Assembly: GCA_004000155.1 (NCBI GenBank)
Contig: RCSS01000483.1
Coordinates: forward strand, 1-59,712
DNA length: 59,712 nucleotides
Reading direction: 5' to 3'
DNA from: Tubulinosema ratisbonensis
Taxonomy: Eukaryota > Microsporidia > Tubulinosematidae
The notes below the pieces were generated by a model. It searched no databases. It worked only from the letters and a program-made list of their open reading frames with translations, and was not told the DNA's origin. Position numbers and translations under genes: made by a program. Positions 1 through 10,479 of this stretch are shown one piece after another (position 1 is the first letter of the stretch; the number at the start of each line of letters is the position of its first letter).

Positions 1-60
1 ACTGAAAAAGCAGTTTTCTTGCACGGGCATCTTTTTTAATTCGATATGGCGTTCTGAAGA
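1..60. repeat. Possible transposon fragment at window edge
   Basis: Two overlapping readings are possible. Bases 41-52 (tcgatatggcgt) are identical to the junction of 5' LTR end and primer-binding site in the gypsy element at 8452-8463, a GC-containing 12-mer unlikely by chance in DNA this AT-rich. On the minus strand the same stretch reads as a basic peptide with KRCPCKK, resembling the N-terminal cysteine motif of the Merlin relics. The piece runs off the window, so neither can be settled here. Confidence 0.3.
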
Positions 61-734
61 TATATTATATCTTTTATATATGTCCTCGCAGCTCACATTG
101 TTTTAAAGTAGCTTTAATATGACATTTTTATCTTTGTATGTTATAGTATTTTTTTTGTCATTTAAATTTTTACGTTTCGTCTATTTTATATGCTATTTAA
201 TAATTTTTAGAAAATTTGACATTTTTATTTTATTATTTTTAGGTTTTATATAGAAAACTTATTATTTTTTTCTTTTTTTGCACTTACAAAATAATATAAA
301 AAATTAGTGACGCTTATAGTAGTTTTACTGTATATACAAACCCAAACAACCCTAAAGCTTAGAAAATTTTTTTATTTTTAATTAATAAAACATTATAAAA
401 TAAATTAAATACTCCTTTTTTAAAAAAAATAAATTTTATTTTTTATCCCCTTATGCTAAGAATAATAAGATTACTTTATTTAAAAAAACCCATTGGAGAG
501 TAAGAAGCAAAGAGAATTTATTATTAAAAAGACTATGAATATGATTATGTTGTTTGTAATAGTATTTGTGTTGGGTGCATTTTTTGTAAAATCAAGAAAT
601 TTTATTTAAATAAATATTGACCAATAGAAGAAATAATGTTTATTTTTAAATATTAAAATCTTATTTTATTTTTAATATATTTTGAAAAATAAAATTTAAA
701 GGAACAATAAAAAAATATTTTAATAAAGAGATAA
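61..734. other. AT-rich intergenic DNA, nothing recognised
   Basis: Homopolymer-rich AT sequence on both strands with frequent stops in all frames. I see no gene, RNA or repeat apart from the flanking elements. Confidence 0.6.
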
Positions 735-816
735 TGTCGATGTAGTATTTAAAAGTATTATTTTATACCCTTAATTTTTATGGAGTTAAATAACGAAGAT
801 ACTTTTAAACTCGATA
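735..816 (+). repeat. Solo LTR of the 82-bp-LTR gypsy family
   Basis: This 82-bp copy matches the LTRs at 8376-8457 and 12076-12157 with only a few substitutions. It begins TGTCGATGTAG and ends AAACTCGATA, so its ends form a short imperfect inverted repeat (TGTCGA and TATCGA). It is flanked by GATAA (730-734) and AATAA (817-821), a likely 5-bp target duplication with one change. No primer-binding site or gag follows. It therefore looks like the product of LTR-LTR recombination that removed the body of a former element. Confidence 0.85.
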
Positions 817-2906
817 AATAATATTTAATTTTAAAAAGATCTAAATAAAATCTAAAATAATAAGAACAATATAAGATTAAAACTTTAATATCAAATAAAC
901 AATAAAAGATGTCAATATGATTTATTCAAACATTCCGACATATTAAAGATTGCTAATGTAATTTTTTATAATTGTCATATTTTTTAATCTTCTTACACAA
1001 TTTTTCATAGCACATTTCTCTTAGTTTTATTTGATAAAAACCGAAAAATAAATTTATTTCTAAGAAATTTACTTTAAAAGAAATTTAAATATAATACTTA
1101 TATGTTTAGAAAAGAATCAACAAATAACAGTAAAACACTTTTTTCATAAAATTAAGTTCTTTATATCTATGATGCCATAATAAATACTTAGTTACATTGT
1201 CATCATAAATATTGTACTGTTTTTTGTATTAATTGACTGTGATTACTTCAAAAAATAAAATACTTTTCAATTTAATTAGTATGGTTGTTGTAAATTTATA
1301 CATAATGTATTTTGAAATTAAACAAAAAAGAAATAAATTTAAATGTTTTGACAAAAAATAGCATCAATAAATAATTATTATCTCTAGAAAACTTCTGTAA
1401 TTTTATTTTTTGCATAGGGATAATAAATCTATACGAATACCTTTACTACGCTCTATATAAAATATATAACCTATTTACAAAGAAATATATTGTTAAATAT
1501 ATTTATATATAATTATGTAAAGCGCAAGATACACAGAGAACCCATAAAACTGAAAATGTTATTTAGTGTTTTGTTATAAAGCATGATATTTTCTTAAAAA
1601 ATCATATCATTGCATAAAGCATATCAATTTTCATTTTAAAAGGTAATTTTTATTTTTATCTTTTTTTTATTAAATGTTTGATATAATTATCGAAAGTAGA
1701 TTTCTTTTACATTATCCTATTTATTACAGATTTAATAAAGAAATTTTTTTCTAATTGAAAGAACTCTCTTAAACTCTTTATTATTCAAAAATGTTAATTT
1801 TGGAAATGATAAATGTAATACAATAAAAAGAAATGGTAATTTAAATTATTTATAGAAGTAAAATAAAAATTAAAAGCTTTGAATTAATGATATATTTTTA
1901 AATAACTTTATATTAACCCACAAACGAACATTAAATTTTAATGAAAAAATTTAATTTTTTTTAAACTAACCTAATAAATATATTTATTCTTATTTTCTTT
2001 CTTCAAAGCATACAAAATTATTCCCAAATATTTTTTATCTAGCTTTCTTTATATAAATAATGTAAATATGATTAATGCAATTTTATTTATGTTTCTTAGT
2101 TTAATTTGTGTCTTTAATGTATTATTTAGTTTTTAATGTTTCAGTGTGTGAATCATTTTTTTGATAAAAAATTTTTTATGATTTAATGTTAAATGTAAAT
2201 GTCAAATTATTATGATATTAGAGCACCATTTTAAAAAAGCGAGAAATAGTAAGAAACTATTTTATTACTTTTACAAAATGTTCATATGTTTTTTATCTCC
2301 CTTTTTAAACATATTTACAAATATATTTTTTGAGTGTGCTTAGTAGTTACACGAAAAATCTATAACTCTATATTTTAATCTTCATATTTAGTTTTGTTCT
2401 TTTCTAATCAAAATTCTCCTCATTTATAAACACATCATTTTTAAGGAAATTGTTATCTTTAAACATATAAATTACACATATAGAATTAGTAAAAATCTTA
2501 ATAAATGTGAATAAATGAATTGCTGTTTTAACTTATGAACAAATATAAGTTACAAAATTTTTACAATGTAATAATTAAAATTTTATAAAAATGCAACCAA
2601 AATGCATCTTCGATTTCTGCTTATTTCCTTTTAACAAAAATATTCACTTTGTGTATTTTTTATCAATCTTTACATTTACAAAAGTTTTTTAAAATTTACT
2701 AGAATGTTTAATTGAATAGTAAATTTGTTTTTGTATTTTTAATTCTTTTTTTGCCTGAAGATAGTCTTTTTACAAATTTAATGATTAAATAAAAAATAAT
2801 TTAATTTCATTTATTTTTTTAGTCTAAATGCTTTCGATTCTTGATTTTTTTAGAGTAAAAACTTTGGTTTAGAAAAAATTATTTTATCTGAAAAAAGTAA
2901 ATGGTG

Positions 2907-2989
2907 AATTTACACAAGAAACTATAAAATGACAACCCGTTAAAATAGGAATTTTGTTAAAAAAACTCAATATCAGTCTTGTGTAAATT
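2907..2989. repeat. 13-bp inverted repeat, 57-bp spacer
   Basis: The arm aatttacacaaga (2907-2919) is perfectly complementary to tcttgtgtaaatt (2977-2989). It could be a hairpin or the two ends of a tiny non-autonomous element. No target duplication is obvious. Confidence 0.55.
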
Positions 2990-3067
2990 TAAGTCAAAAA
3001 AATACAATAATAATGCTAAATAATGAGAATAATATGTGATCGATTAGTTAATTTAAAAAAATAATTG

Positions 3068-3110
3068 TTGTTTCGGTAATTAATTGATATGAATTTATAT
3101 ACTGAAACAA
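3068..3110. repeat. 11-bp hairpin
   Basis: ttgtttcggta (3068-3078) pairs with tactgaaacaa (3100-3110) with a single G-T wobble, leaving a 21-base loop. It lies 80 bp from another inverted repeat. The function is unknown. Confidence 0.5.
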
Positions 3111-4179
3111 ATCATGATTGTTTACTTAAAGTTAAGTGTAATGAAATAAAAAGAAACAGGAAAACTGGTGCTAATAAATAAATAAAAAAATGAAAAAAAA
3201 ATTAAGTTAAAGTAAGAGCCAAAGTAACCAGGCGCGGGCCTATGGGCAATAAAAGAGTTTTTTTGTTTTTTAAATTTTTTAAGAATTGAAGAATTTTACA
3301 TAAATTTATTAAAACATAAAATTAAACTTGAATAAGACTTGTGCATTTATATTAAACATATTGGTCTTTATCCTCATTTTATTGTCCGTTTTATAATAAA
3401 AAAGTGAGTAAGGCGAAGATTTCTCTTAATTACATTTTTTAACAGTTTCTGCAAAAAATATTTGTAAAATTACATCAGACATTTAAAAAACATACTAGGT
3501 TTTTTCAACATATACTTTTTTTATAAATTTTTTATAAAATTTTTTAACTAAAAATTAATTTCTTTTCAACCAAACAATCATCTTAAAAATTTAATAAAGA
3601 TATTTTAAAACAGATTAATAAAAAATTAAAGTATTTTAATTATAAAAATAAAAGGCATTGTGTTTTTTTAGATGGATAAAACGTTTTATTTACACTAAAA
3701 ATAACAAAGGAAAAAAATAAACTAAAATATTTTACTACTATTTATTGTATATCAAATGGTCTCTTATACCAAAAAGACAACCGAAAGTATAAATGAATCC
3801 AAAAAAATAGTAAATAAAAAGCAATTCGCAGAATACAAATAGTTCTTAATTAAATTCATACATTTTATTAAAATATACGCTTTAGAGTAAGAGTTGTATC
3901 AAACGACAACCTTAGAAATAAATTATATAAAAATAATTATTTAATACATTTATCAATCCAAAATGAGTAAAATTCCTATAAAAAAATTTATGGAAAAAAA
4001 TTTAATAAAATACTTCACTGGGAAGATAGTTCTTTAAATTTTAATAAGATTCTTAAAAAGTTTAAAACAATCCTTTTTTTACTTAAACGACAGTAATATA
4101 GAAGCAGAAAAAAATTGTAATAAAAAGAGAGTATCTGAGTTTTTTTAAAATATTAAAAAGATTCATATAACATAGAAAT

Positions 4180-4727
4180 ATTTCTCATTTCTACATCTGG
4201 GAATTTCATATTACAAACTTCTGTTTATCACAAATGTTGTTATATTACTAGAAAATATAGAAAAATATAAATTTTTAAATGTAGAGCATGTAATACAGAA
4301 ATAAATAATATTGTGGCAACCCCTCTGGCTCTTATAATATCATCTTACGTAAGAAAAAGACTTATAGTATACATAGTGAATTAGTCATGATTTTTAAGTT
4401 AAAATGATCCATTTAAATATCTTTCTACTTTAATACTTTTATTTTCTAGATTTTTTATGAGCAAGAAAAGAAGCATCTCCTTTGAATCTCATTTTAAAAA
4501 ATTATTTTTTATTAAAGATCCGCGAATTTTTTCACACTGAAAACTTAGGAAGATTCGTTTAATCTTTTAAAAACCATTTTTTAGAATTGTATATGTTAAT
4601 TTTACATAGTAGACCTTACAATCCACAATTTCATAATCAGTTTAAAAGATTTGATCATACGATTAAGCCCAGAGAAAAAAGGCTTGGCTTTTGGTATACA
4701 GAGGTATGAGTAATGTTAGATTTTATA
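4180..4727 (+). pseudogene. Decayed retroelement integrase core (rve-like)
   Basis: Translation in shifting plus-strand frames gives the ordered landmarks of a retroviral-type integrase. There is a CRAC cysteine pair near 4285, then KYLSTLILLFSRF where families have an I-D-x-F-S-R/K stretch. Next comes FHTENLGRF in place of the T-D-N-G-x-E-F motif, and then HSRPYNPQFHNQFKRF in place of the RPYxPQxxGxxER motif. The second catalytic Asp is replaced by Glu and the final catalytic Glu by Lys, and stops and frameshifts interrupt it, so it cannot be active. The sequence differs from the integrases of both gypsy elements in this window and may come from another family (cellular KRBA2-like or Maverick-like integrases share the RPYNPQ signature). 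No LTRs or protease were seen around it. Confidence 0.6.
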
Positions 4728-7266
4728 TTATTAATACAATGATACTATACTAGGTCAACAGAATTTAAATAATTTGTTTTGTTTAGAATATTAGACCCAA
4801 ATAATATAATTTTTAAAAAAATATAACTGAAAATATATTAAAGGCTAAGAAAAATTTATAAAATTACATCGAAATTTTTATAGTAACATAAAATTAAATA
4901 GTCTTATACAAACTACTTAAACTAAATGGCAAAGTTAAAAATGCAAAAAAAAATTTATTTCCGATAAAAAACAGAAAACATCAACCTAAAAGTATGTATA
5001 TTTTAGAAATTAAATATTATTTTTAAAATTAAACCTTTTGTTACTGTTTTTGATGATTTAAATGAATTTCTAGATTTTAATAAATCCAGATTAAAAAAAA
5101 TACATTAAGAATTATTCTAATATCAATTTTGTATATAATTTTTATTGTTTTATATTTTTAAAAGTTTTCAACGCTATAGGATTTTTTCCTTTATTTATTA
5201 GAATATATTACTTAGGATATTTATTAAATATTTATTTTTAAAAAAATTTAATTTCAAGACTGTCGTTTAAGAATTGCTCTTATGCTTTTAAATCGTAATC
5301 TTTAATAAAATATGTAATTTAAATAAGTACTTTTTAGTTTTTTGGTTTTTTTTTGATTGAGCGATTTATTATTTTTTTAATGCTGTAAGATGTCGTTTTG
5401 ATATACAACACATCTCTCAACTTCAAAAGGAATTAAGAAAAAAGGATTTACATAATTGCGGCAAGGATATAAATATGTTTATCAGTCAAATATAGAAATG
5501 TGCACAAACCAACTTTGCACTAATATGTTATTTCTCAAATGATAGCAATTTACGCAGAAAAACGTAAATTAACCAAAAAAATTTATTTATCTGGTTTATG
5601 GAGATAAAGCAAACTTTGAATGAATTTAGACGGCTTTGAAAATATTTATAAGAAAATGTTGTTTAAAAACGAATGAAGCTTAAATTTTTTGATAAAGAGG
5701 TTTAAATAAAGAAGAATCTGCGAGGTTATTATAGTATTGCTTTGTGTATTAATTGGCTAAATTTGATTTTTACTTAAATTATATTTCCTCATTTTTTAGA
5801 TGAATTATTTATTAAAAACCATATTATTTTTCTACTGCTAAAAAACTAGTGTCAACCACCTTTAGCTTTCGTATTGGTTGTTTTTTAAAATAACGCAATA
5901 TTTTTTTATTATGGCTAAATAATAACATTGTTAAAAAAATAAAAGTCTTAATCGATTGGTCAAAATAAAAACAAGCATTTTTTTAATAATATTTAGCTTA
6001 TAAGAGACAAATATTCTTTATATAAATAAAACATTTTGCACAATATTTAAGAACCTTTATTAAGTAAAATTTTTCTAATCTTTTATTAACGATTAATTGG
6101 TTTACAAGTTCTATACTATCTATTTTAAATAAAAGTTAATTTAATTTTTCAAGACTTCATCTCTAAAAAGAGCTCAAATGGTTTAAGTAGATTGTGTAGT
6201 TGTCTATTTTCATAAAGATAATTAAAGAGAAATTGTTTATATACATGATTTTCGTTAAATTTTATTCATTTTTGAAAAATTCATGTTTTAATTGGTTCAT
6301 TATTATGTTCATGGTTACAAGATTACAAAACCTGCCATCTAGATTTGTTTCAAACCGATTTAAAATTTTGATTTTTACTCCTATAAATCAAATATTGCAT
6401 TCTTTTCTTTATGTTGAAAATATAATCATTTTCTATAAAAAGCAGTTTATTTCTTTTTTTTTAAATGTTGTAAAAATATAATATTTCATATAAATTCTAA
6501 AAATATAATCATTTTTTGAGAAGATAAGTTAACCAAACTCCCTTCCTTTAGAGTACTCTATAGAAATCAATATATTTCAAGAATAGTATAATTATAAAAA
6601 TTATTTTTAGTTCCTATGATATAATTAGATATTTTGATTAAAGATATGTATATTTAGTAGGAACTAAAACTTTTCATTCTTTTTATAATTTATGTTTTAC
6701 AAAAATAAATAAGACAAAAAATGTTTTTTGTATGGATAAAATATAATGATTAAATTAGTATATACTAAAAAATAAAAGTATGTAACACTTGTATTATAAT
6801 AATACGGCTAAATATTTTTTATAAACCGTTTCAGAAAACTCCTCTAAAGCTAAATTAAAATAAACTTGCTAAATTAAAAAATGTAAAAACTTGCAAAAAA
6901 TAAAAAATTTAAATGTTAAATTTTTTTCAGTCACTTATAATGTTTGCAATTATATTTTTTTTATTGCTTATAACTCTATCTAAATAATTTAACCTGACCA
7001 ACTACTTGTAATTCTGACTATTGTAAAATTTTTTCTTAATTTAAAATTTGGTTTGCTTTAATGTTAATACTAAATCCTCATTATAGTTAATTTATGAATA
7101 GTTTTTTTTAGCAGACATGAAACGATGGAGGCTGGGTAAATCGATTTTTTTCAAGTTATTTAATAGATAAAAAAATTTTAAGATCTATTTAAAAATATTA
7201 GATTACTAATAGTAAATTTCAATTAAATAAATTAAATGTTTAATATAACATTATTTGTTCAATATC
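4728..7266. other. AT-rich intergenic DNA, nothing recognised
   Basis: No credible gene. The longest open stretch (6200-6481 +) starts at TTG, is rich in Phe, Ile and Lys, and is of a length expected by chance in T-rich DNA. The segment 5400-5760 is slightly richer in GC and may be another unrecognisable relic. Confidence 0.55.
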
Positions 7267-7328
7267 CCCACAATCGTTGAATGGTCAATTTTTTGGGGTT
7301 AAAATAATGGAATATTAAACAAAAAAAT
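7267..7328 (+). repeat. Left terminal inverted repeat of Merlin copy A
   Basis: Starts cccacaatcgttgaatggtc and continues through a T-run into ggggttaaaataatgg. It pairs with 8283-8335. The inner part (7295-7328) is also about 82% identical (28 of 34) to 56403-56436, beside another Merlin relic. That supports its being a family-specific terminus. Confidence 0.75.
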
Positions 7329-7399
7329 TAAATAATGATTATTAAAAGTATTCGAACTATATTTCTAACCTTGAATGAGACAATTTGCAAATCTTGACA

Positions 7400-8190
7400 A
7401 TTATAATAAAAAGTTGTATAATATAAATATGACAAAAACAAGATCCTAAAATTTTTACAGAGTATAGGGATTATCCAATTTTTAAGAAAAACCCAAAAAG
7501 TTGATTGGAAATGAATTTGCTGAAAAGTAAAAAGTGTTATGAGGATGTAAGATTGGTTACAATAGACCATGTTATAACAAAGTCAGCATACGTCAGGATT
7601 CATTTTTTTGAAAGAGTAATTTGCTACTTAAAACAATTTAAGGATTATTTATTTTTTAGATTATAAAAAACGTAGTTCAAATATTTTTAGAGAATGCGAA
7701 TTACGAAGAAAATCATTGCTATTTAAAAAAATGATTTGAGGAAGTATGTTCAATTTTATAAAAATTTTTAAATTTAGCTGGTCCGTGCATTACAATTTCA
7801 AACGGCGAGACTTTCTATATAAAAATAAAGTATAATGTAGTGAAATTTTTTGATAGACAGTATGTATTTGTGGTATTGATTTCTTTATAAAAAGGTTTTT
7901 TAACTCCTATAGATAGTAGAAACATGAAAATTTTATTACATATCATCCAACAATATATCAGACCAGAAAGCATAATTGTTTGTGATTAATTTCATGCCTA
8001 AAATTGTCTGTACGATTATGATTTTTTACAACCATTAAAAAAATATTCATATAATTTTGTTGATCCTTTTTAAAATAAAAAATAAAGAGCTAAAAATACA
8101 TTTTTGAGGGCAAAAAAAAGAAACCGGCACAACAAAAAGCTTTATAAAAATTATTTAAAAAAATTATATGCAACAATCTGGTAAGTACAC
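7400..8190 (+). pseudogene. Decayed Merlin transposase (copy A)
   Basis: The product was a DDE transposase of the IS1016/IS1595 (ISXO2-like) superfamily, which cuts and re-inserts the element. In order, with several frame changes and stops, I see FLQSIGII near the N-terminus and SFFEKSNLLLKTI. Then ISNGET stands where the first catalytic Asp is expected, followed by HIIQQYIRPESIIVCD with the second Asp (about 7940-7985). YNFVDPF (about 8050-8072) matches the family N-F-V-D/N-P signature, and FLRAKKRN lies near the C-terminus. The first Asp appears replaced and the H-T-x-x-I-E block with the third acidic residue is not recognisable. The antisense open frame at 7328-7570 is a shadow of this gene. 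Confidence 0.7.
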
Positions 8191-8282
8191 GTTATTTCTT
8201 TAAATTCTAAATGAAATAATAAAAATATATGACTACAGAAAATTATATTAGTTATGGTTTAATTTATATAAAATATTATTTT

Positions 8283-8335
8283 TTTTGATATTTAATAATT
8301 TTAACCTAAAAAATTGACCAATCAACGACTGTGTG
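8283..8335 (-). repeat. Right terminal inverted repeat of Merlin copy A
   Basis: The reverse complement begins cacacagtcgttgattggtc and runs into the same T-run and AGGTTAAAATTATT as the left end. Confidence 0.75.
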
Positions 8336-8375
8336 AACTACAAAGCAAGTACCAACGTAACTAATAAATCTAAAT

Positions 8376-8457
8376 TGTCGATGTTGTATTTATAATTATT
8401 ATTTTATACCCTTAATTATTATGGAGTTAAATAAAGAAGATACTTTTAAACTCGATA
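8376..8457 (+). repeat. 5' LTR (82 bp)
   Basis: Boundaries are fixed by the TAAAT target duplication on the outside and the TGG of the primer-binding site on the inside. It begins TGTCGATGTTG and ends AAACTCGATA rather than the usual TG...CA. The conserved centre includes ttttataccc and atggagttaaataa. Promoter, start and polyadenylation signals would all have to fit in these 82 bp, which is unusually short for an autonomous element. Confidence 0.92.
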
Positions 8458-9180
8458 TGGCGTCAGCAGCTAAGCTCATTTCCTTATTCACAGGCACCAA
8501 AGACGAAGATGTAAACATTTGAATAAGAGACTTTGAATTTAAAACATGTGCAGGAAACATCCCCGTGAACAATCATTGAGACTAATGATCTGTTGCGTAA
8601 ACAGAATCGCATTGTTATGGGCATCAGCGACATACAATGCAATCCATATGTTAACATAACACAGTTTAAATCGGCTCTGAGCATACGATTTTCTTCAAAA
8701 AGAGATGTGATCAAATTTTAAAAGAGATTTATTCATTTTAACCTACAAATATCGCAGAATATTTTGATTTATTGGAGAAAATTACGTACTTATTCAATAA
8801 AAACTACTTACCATCGGAAGCATTGTGTGACATACTAATAACAAAATCCTTAAAGAGTTAAGGGCAACACTGTGCTAGCTCAAAAAAGAAGGAAAAACCT
8901 GGACAGAAATCTACAAAACCGTAGAAGAACTAATTTCGGTTTTTTTCACAAATGATAAAACTCAGAAATTAATCAATAAAAATAATATTGATTTTAATTA
9001 ATCAAATAACAATGAATTTGAAATTAATTTTTTTTAAAAAGAAAAGAATGTAAAAAGATATTCAAATACTCAAAAACAAGGGAGGAATGTATTGTACACG
9101 GTTATTGTAATTACACAACTGATGAATGTTTATTAATAAAAAAATTAAAGAATCTTGGCATTGTTAAAAACGAGAATTTT
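8457..9180 (+). pseudogene. Degenerate gag (capsid/nucleocapsid)
   Basis: The likely start ATG is 8457-8459: its A is the last LTR base and TG opens the primer-binding site. The first 21 codons read MASAAKLISLFTGTKDEDVN and then Ile. A TGA at 8520 follows, where related Gag proteins have Trp before I-R-D-F. Further on, ITQFKSALSIRF in another frame fits a Gag core helix. Near the end C-I-V-H...N-Y-T-T-D-E-C (9088-9129) is a nucleocapsid zinc knuckle of the C-x2-H type common in gypsy elements, with a probable zinc His changed to Tyr. Multiple stops and frame changes mean no functional Gag is made. Confidence 0.75.
8458..8469 (+). other. Primer-binding site for reverse transcription
   Basis: TGGCGTCAGCAG follows the LTR with no spacer. 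TGG pairs with a tRNA CCA tail, so the primer would be a tRNA ending CTGCTGACGCCA. I cannot identify which tRNA because no tRNA gene is in this window. The site also lies inside the first codons of gag. Confidence 0.65.
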
Positions 9181-9855
9181 GATGGAAAAAATAGGACCAA
9201 CAATCAGAATAATAATTTGTTTAAAGTAAATAAAACTAAGTACATCTATTCTTGTTTTTTAAGACACAAAAATTTAAATCCTTTTTATGTTTATGTAAGC
9301 TTAAATAATAATAAGCATCTTGCTTTGTTGGATACAGGAGCCGAATTTAGCATCATAAATCAAAAAATTTTTAAATCCTCTTCAAACGTCACAAATAAAA
9401 AAATAATATCAGCAAGTAGGGATGAACTCACAGTTACTGAAGTTTGTAAAAATTTTGGGTTGAAAATACATGATAAAAAGTTTAATAATGATTTTTTTAT
9501 CACAAAAAATTGTTCTGAATATGTCATTTTAGGCAGTGATTTTATCTTAAATAACTTAGAAGTACTACGTTCAATCATCAACAAAAACAGCAATAGGACA
9601 GATATGAACAATAAAAGTAATCAATGCAATACAACAACCATGACGAAATTAGAGCTCGAAGAAGATGTTAAGAGCTTAATTAACGAATACAAATCTGTTT
9701 TTAAATGCAATATAGACCATCATAATTATTGCAAAACAGGTCAACATACTATTGTAACAACATCGGAAACTCCTATAAAACAATCTAATGGCAAAATTCC
9801 ACTATTTTTGGAGCAAGAAATTGACAAAGAAGTTCAGAATCTATTACATACATGA
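9028..9855 (+). pseudogene. Protease and N-terminal pol segment, still open
   Basis: An uninterrupted frame runs from the zinc knuckle through an aspartic protease into the RT linker and stops at TGA 9853-9855. The protease active site is LLDTGAEF (Asp at 9331-9333), preceded by a beta-strand VYVSLNN. The companion ILGSDF block (about 9526-9543), which matches the I-L-G-x-D-F motif of retropepsins, is also intact. After it comes a linker with INEYKSVFKC and TPIKQ, typical just upstream of gypsy RT. Of all the pol domains here this is the best preserved. Gag knuckle and protease share one frame, so this family probably made a single Gag-Pol polyprotein rather than relying on frameshifting; that is an inference from a mutated copy. 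Confidence 0.8.
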
Positions 9856-10460
9856 ATTATAAGGAAATCAAGAAGCCTTTGGCGAAGCAGAATAGTACCT
9901 TTAAAAAAACCTTATGGCTCATTGAGATTGTGGATTGATTATAGACCACTAAATAATGTTACAATAAAGGATCAATACCCTTTACCAAGAATTATTACAT
10001 ACTAAATTCATTAAGAAACTCTACAATATTTACGTCTTTGGATGTCACCAAAGGTTACTTTCAAATAAGATTAGAAAAGAAATAAAAAAACAGCATTTTC
10101 TTGGAAAAATGGACTGTATGAATTTAACAAAATGCCCCTCGGTCTGTGTAACGGACCGTCGAAATTTCAAAGGATTATGGACATCGTGTTGGGAAAACTC
10201 AGTGCCTCGTATGTCTGTTGTTATTTTGATGATATATTATACATTCTAAATCAAAATAACAGCACTTGCAACATATAAAAAACATCTTGAATGCTTTATC
10301 AGAGGCCAACATACTTATAAACCTTGATAAATGTAAGTTTATGATAGAAAAAACTTAAATACTTGGATACTAAATAAAAAAAAATTCAATTAAACCAGAT
10401 GGTAGAAGGTCGAGGCAATGCAGAGCATACAAAACCTGTTAATGCAGAGGAATTGAGATA
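9856..10460 (+). pseudogene. Reverse transcriptase, broken
   Basis: RNA-directed DNA polymerase of gypsy type. Landmarks in order are KKPYGSLRLWIDYRPLNN (fingers), SLDVTKGYFQIRL containing the first catalytic Asp, KMPLGLCNGPSKFQRIM, and CYFDDILYI with the paired catalytic Asp at 10228-10233. Then comes LINLDKCKF of the thumb. Breaks include the TGA just upstream at 9853, a frameshift near 9990-10010 and a TAA near 10082. All three catalytic Asp codons survive, so damage is confined to the reading frame. Confidence 0.88.
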
Positions 10461-10479
10461 TTTTAGGTTTTTTAAACCT

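Larger units (their letters stand above)
817..4150. other. AT-rich intergenic DNA with small GC-rich and palindromic patches
   Basis: No coding region is supported. Two inverted repeats (2907-2989 and 3068-3110) are listed separately. A short GC-rich island at about 3218-3247 contains ggcgcgggcc, out of character with its surroundings, but I could not match it to any RNA gene or protein. Confidence 0.5.
7267..8335 (+). mobile_element. Merlin-type DNA transposon relic with terminal inverted repeats
   Basis: About 1.07 kb, bounded by inverted repeats and containing a decayed IS1016/IS1595-like transposase reading left to right. The left end (7267-7294) matches the reverse complement of the right end (8308-8335) at 25 of 28 positions, and similarity continues inward to about 50 bp. 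The size suits Merlin, whose members are usually around 1-2 kb. I could not find a convincing 8-9-bp target duplication. The right end lies only 40 bp from the gypsy 5' LTR (8376). Confidence 0.75.

Noticed and set aside
4690..4706. Shared tggtatacagaggt at about 4690 and about 52239
   Set aside because: A 14-base match is expected by chance many times in a 60-kb AT-rich self-comparison, and the flanks do not align.
6200..6481. 93-codon plus-strand frame
   Set aside because: Begins at TTG and is Phe/Ile/Lys-rich; length is consistent with chance in T-rich sequence.
7328..7570. 80-codon minus-strand open frame
   Set aside because: Antisense to Merlin copy A between its terminal repeats.
8484..8714. 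76-codon minus-strand open frame
   Set aside because: Antisense to the gypsy gag and lacking any independent support.
8520..9855. TGA read as Trp (alternative genetic code)
   Set aside because: A TGA sits at an expected Trp in gag (8520), but TAA and TAG stops occur equally in the relics, and the intact KH gene uses TGG for Trp. Mutation is the simpler explanation.
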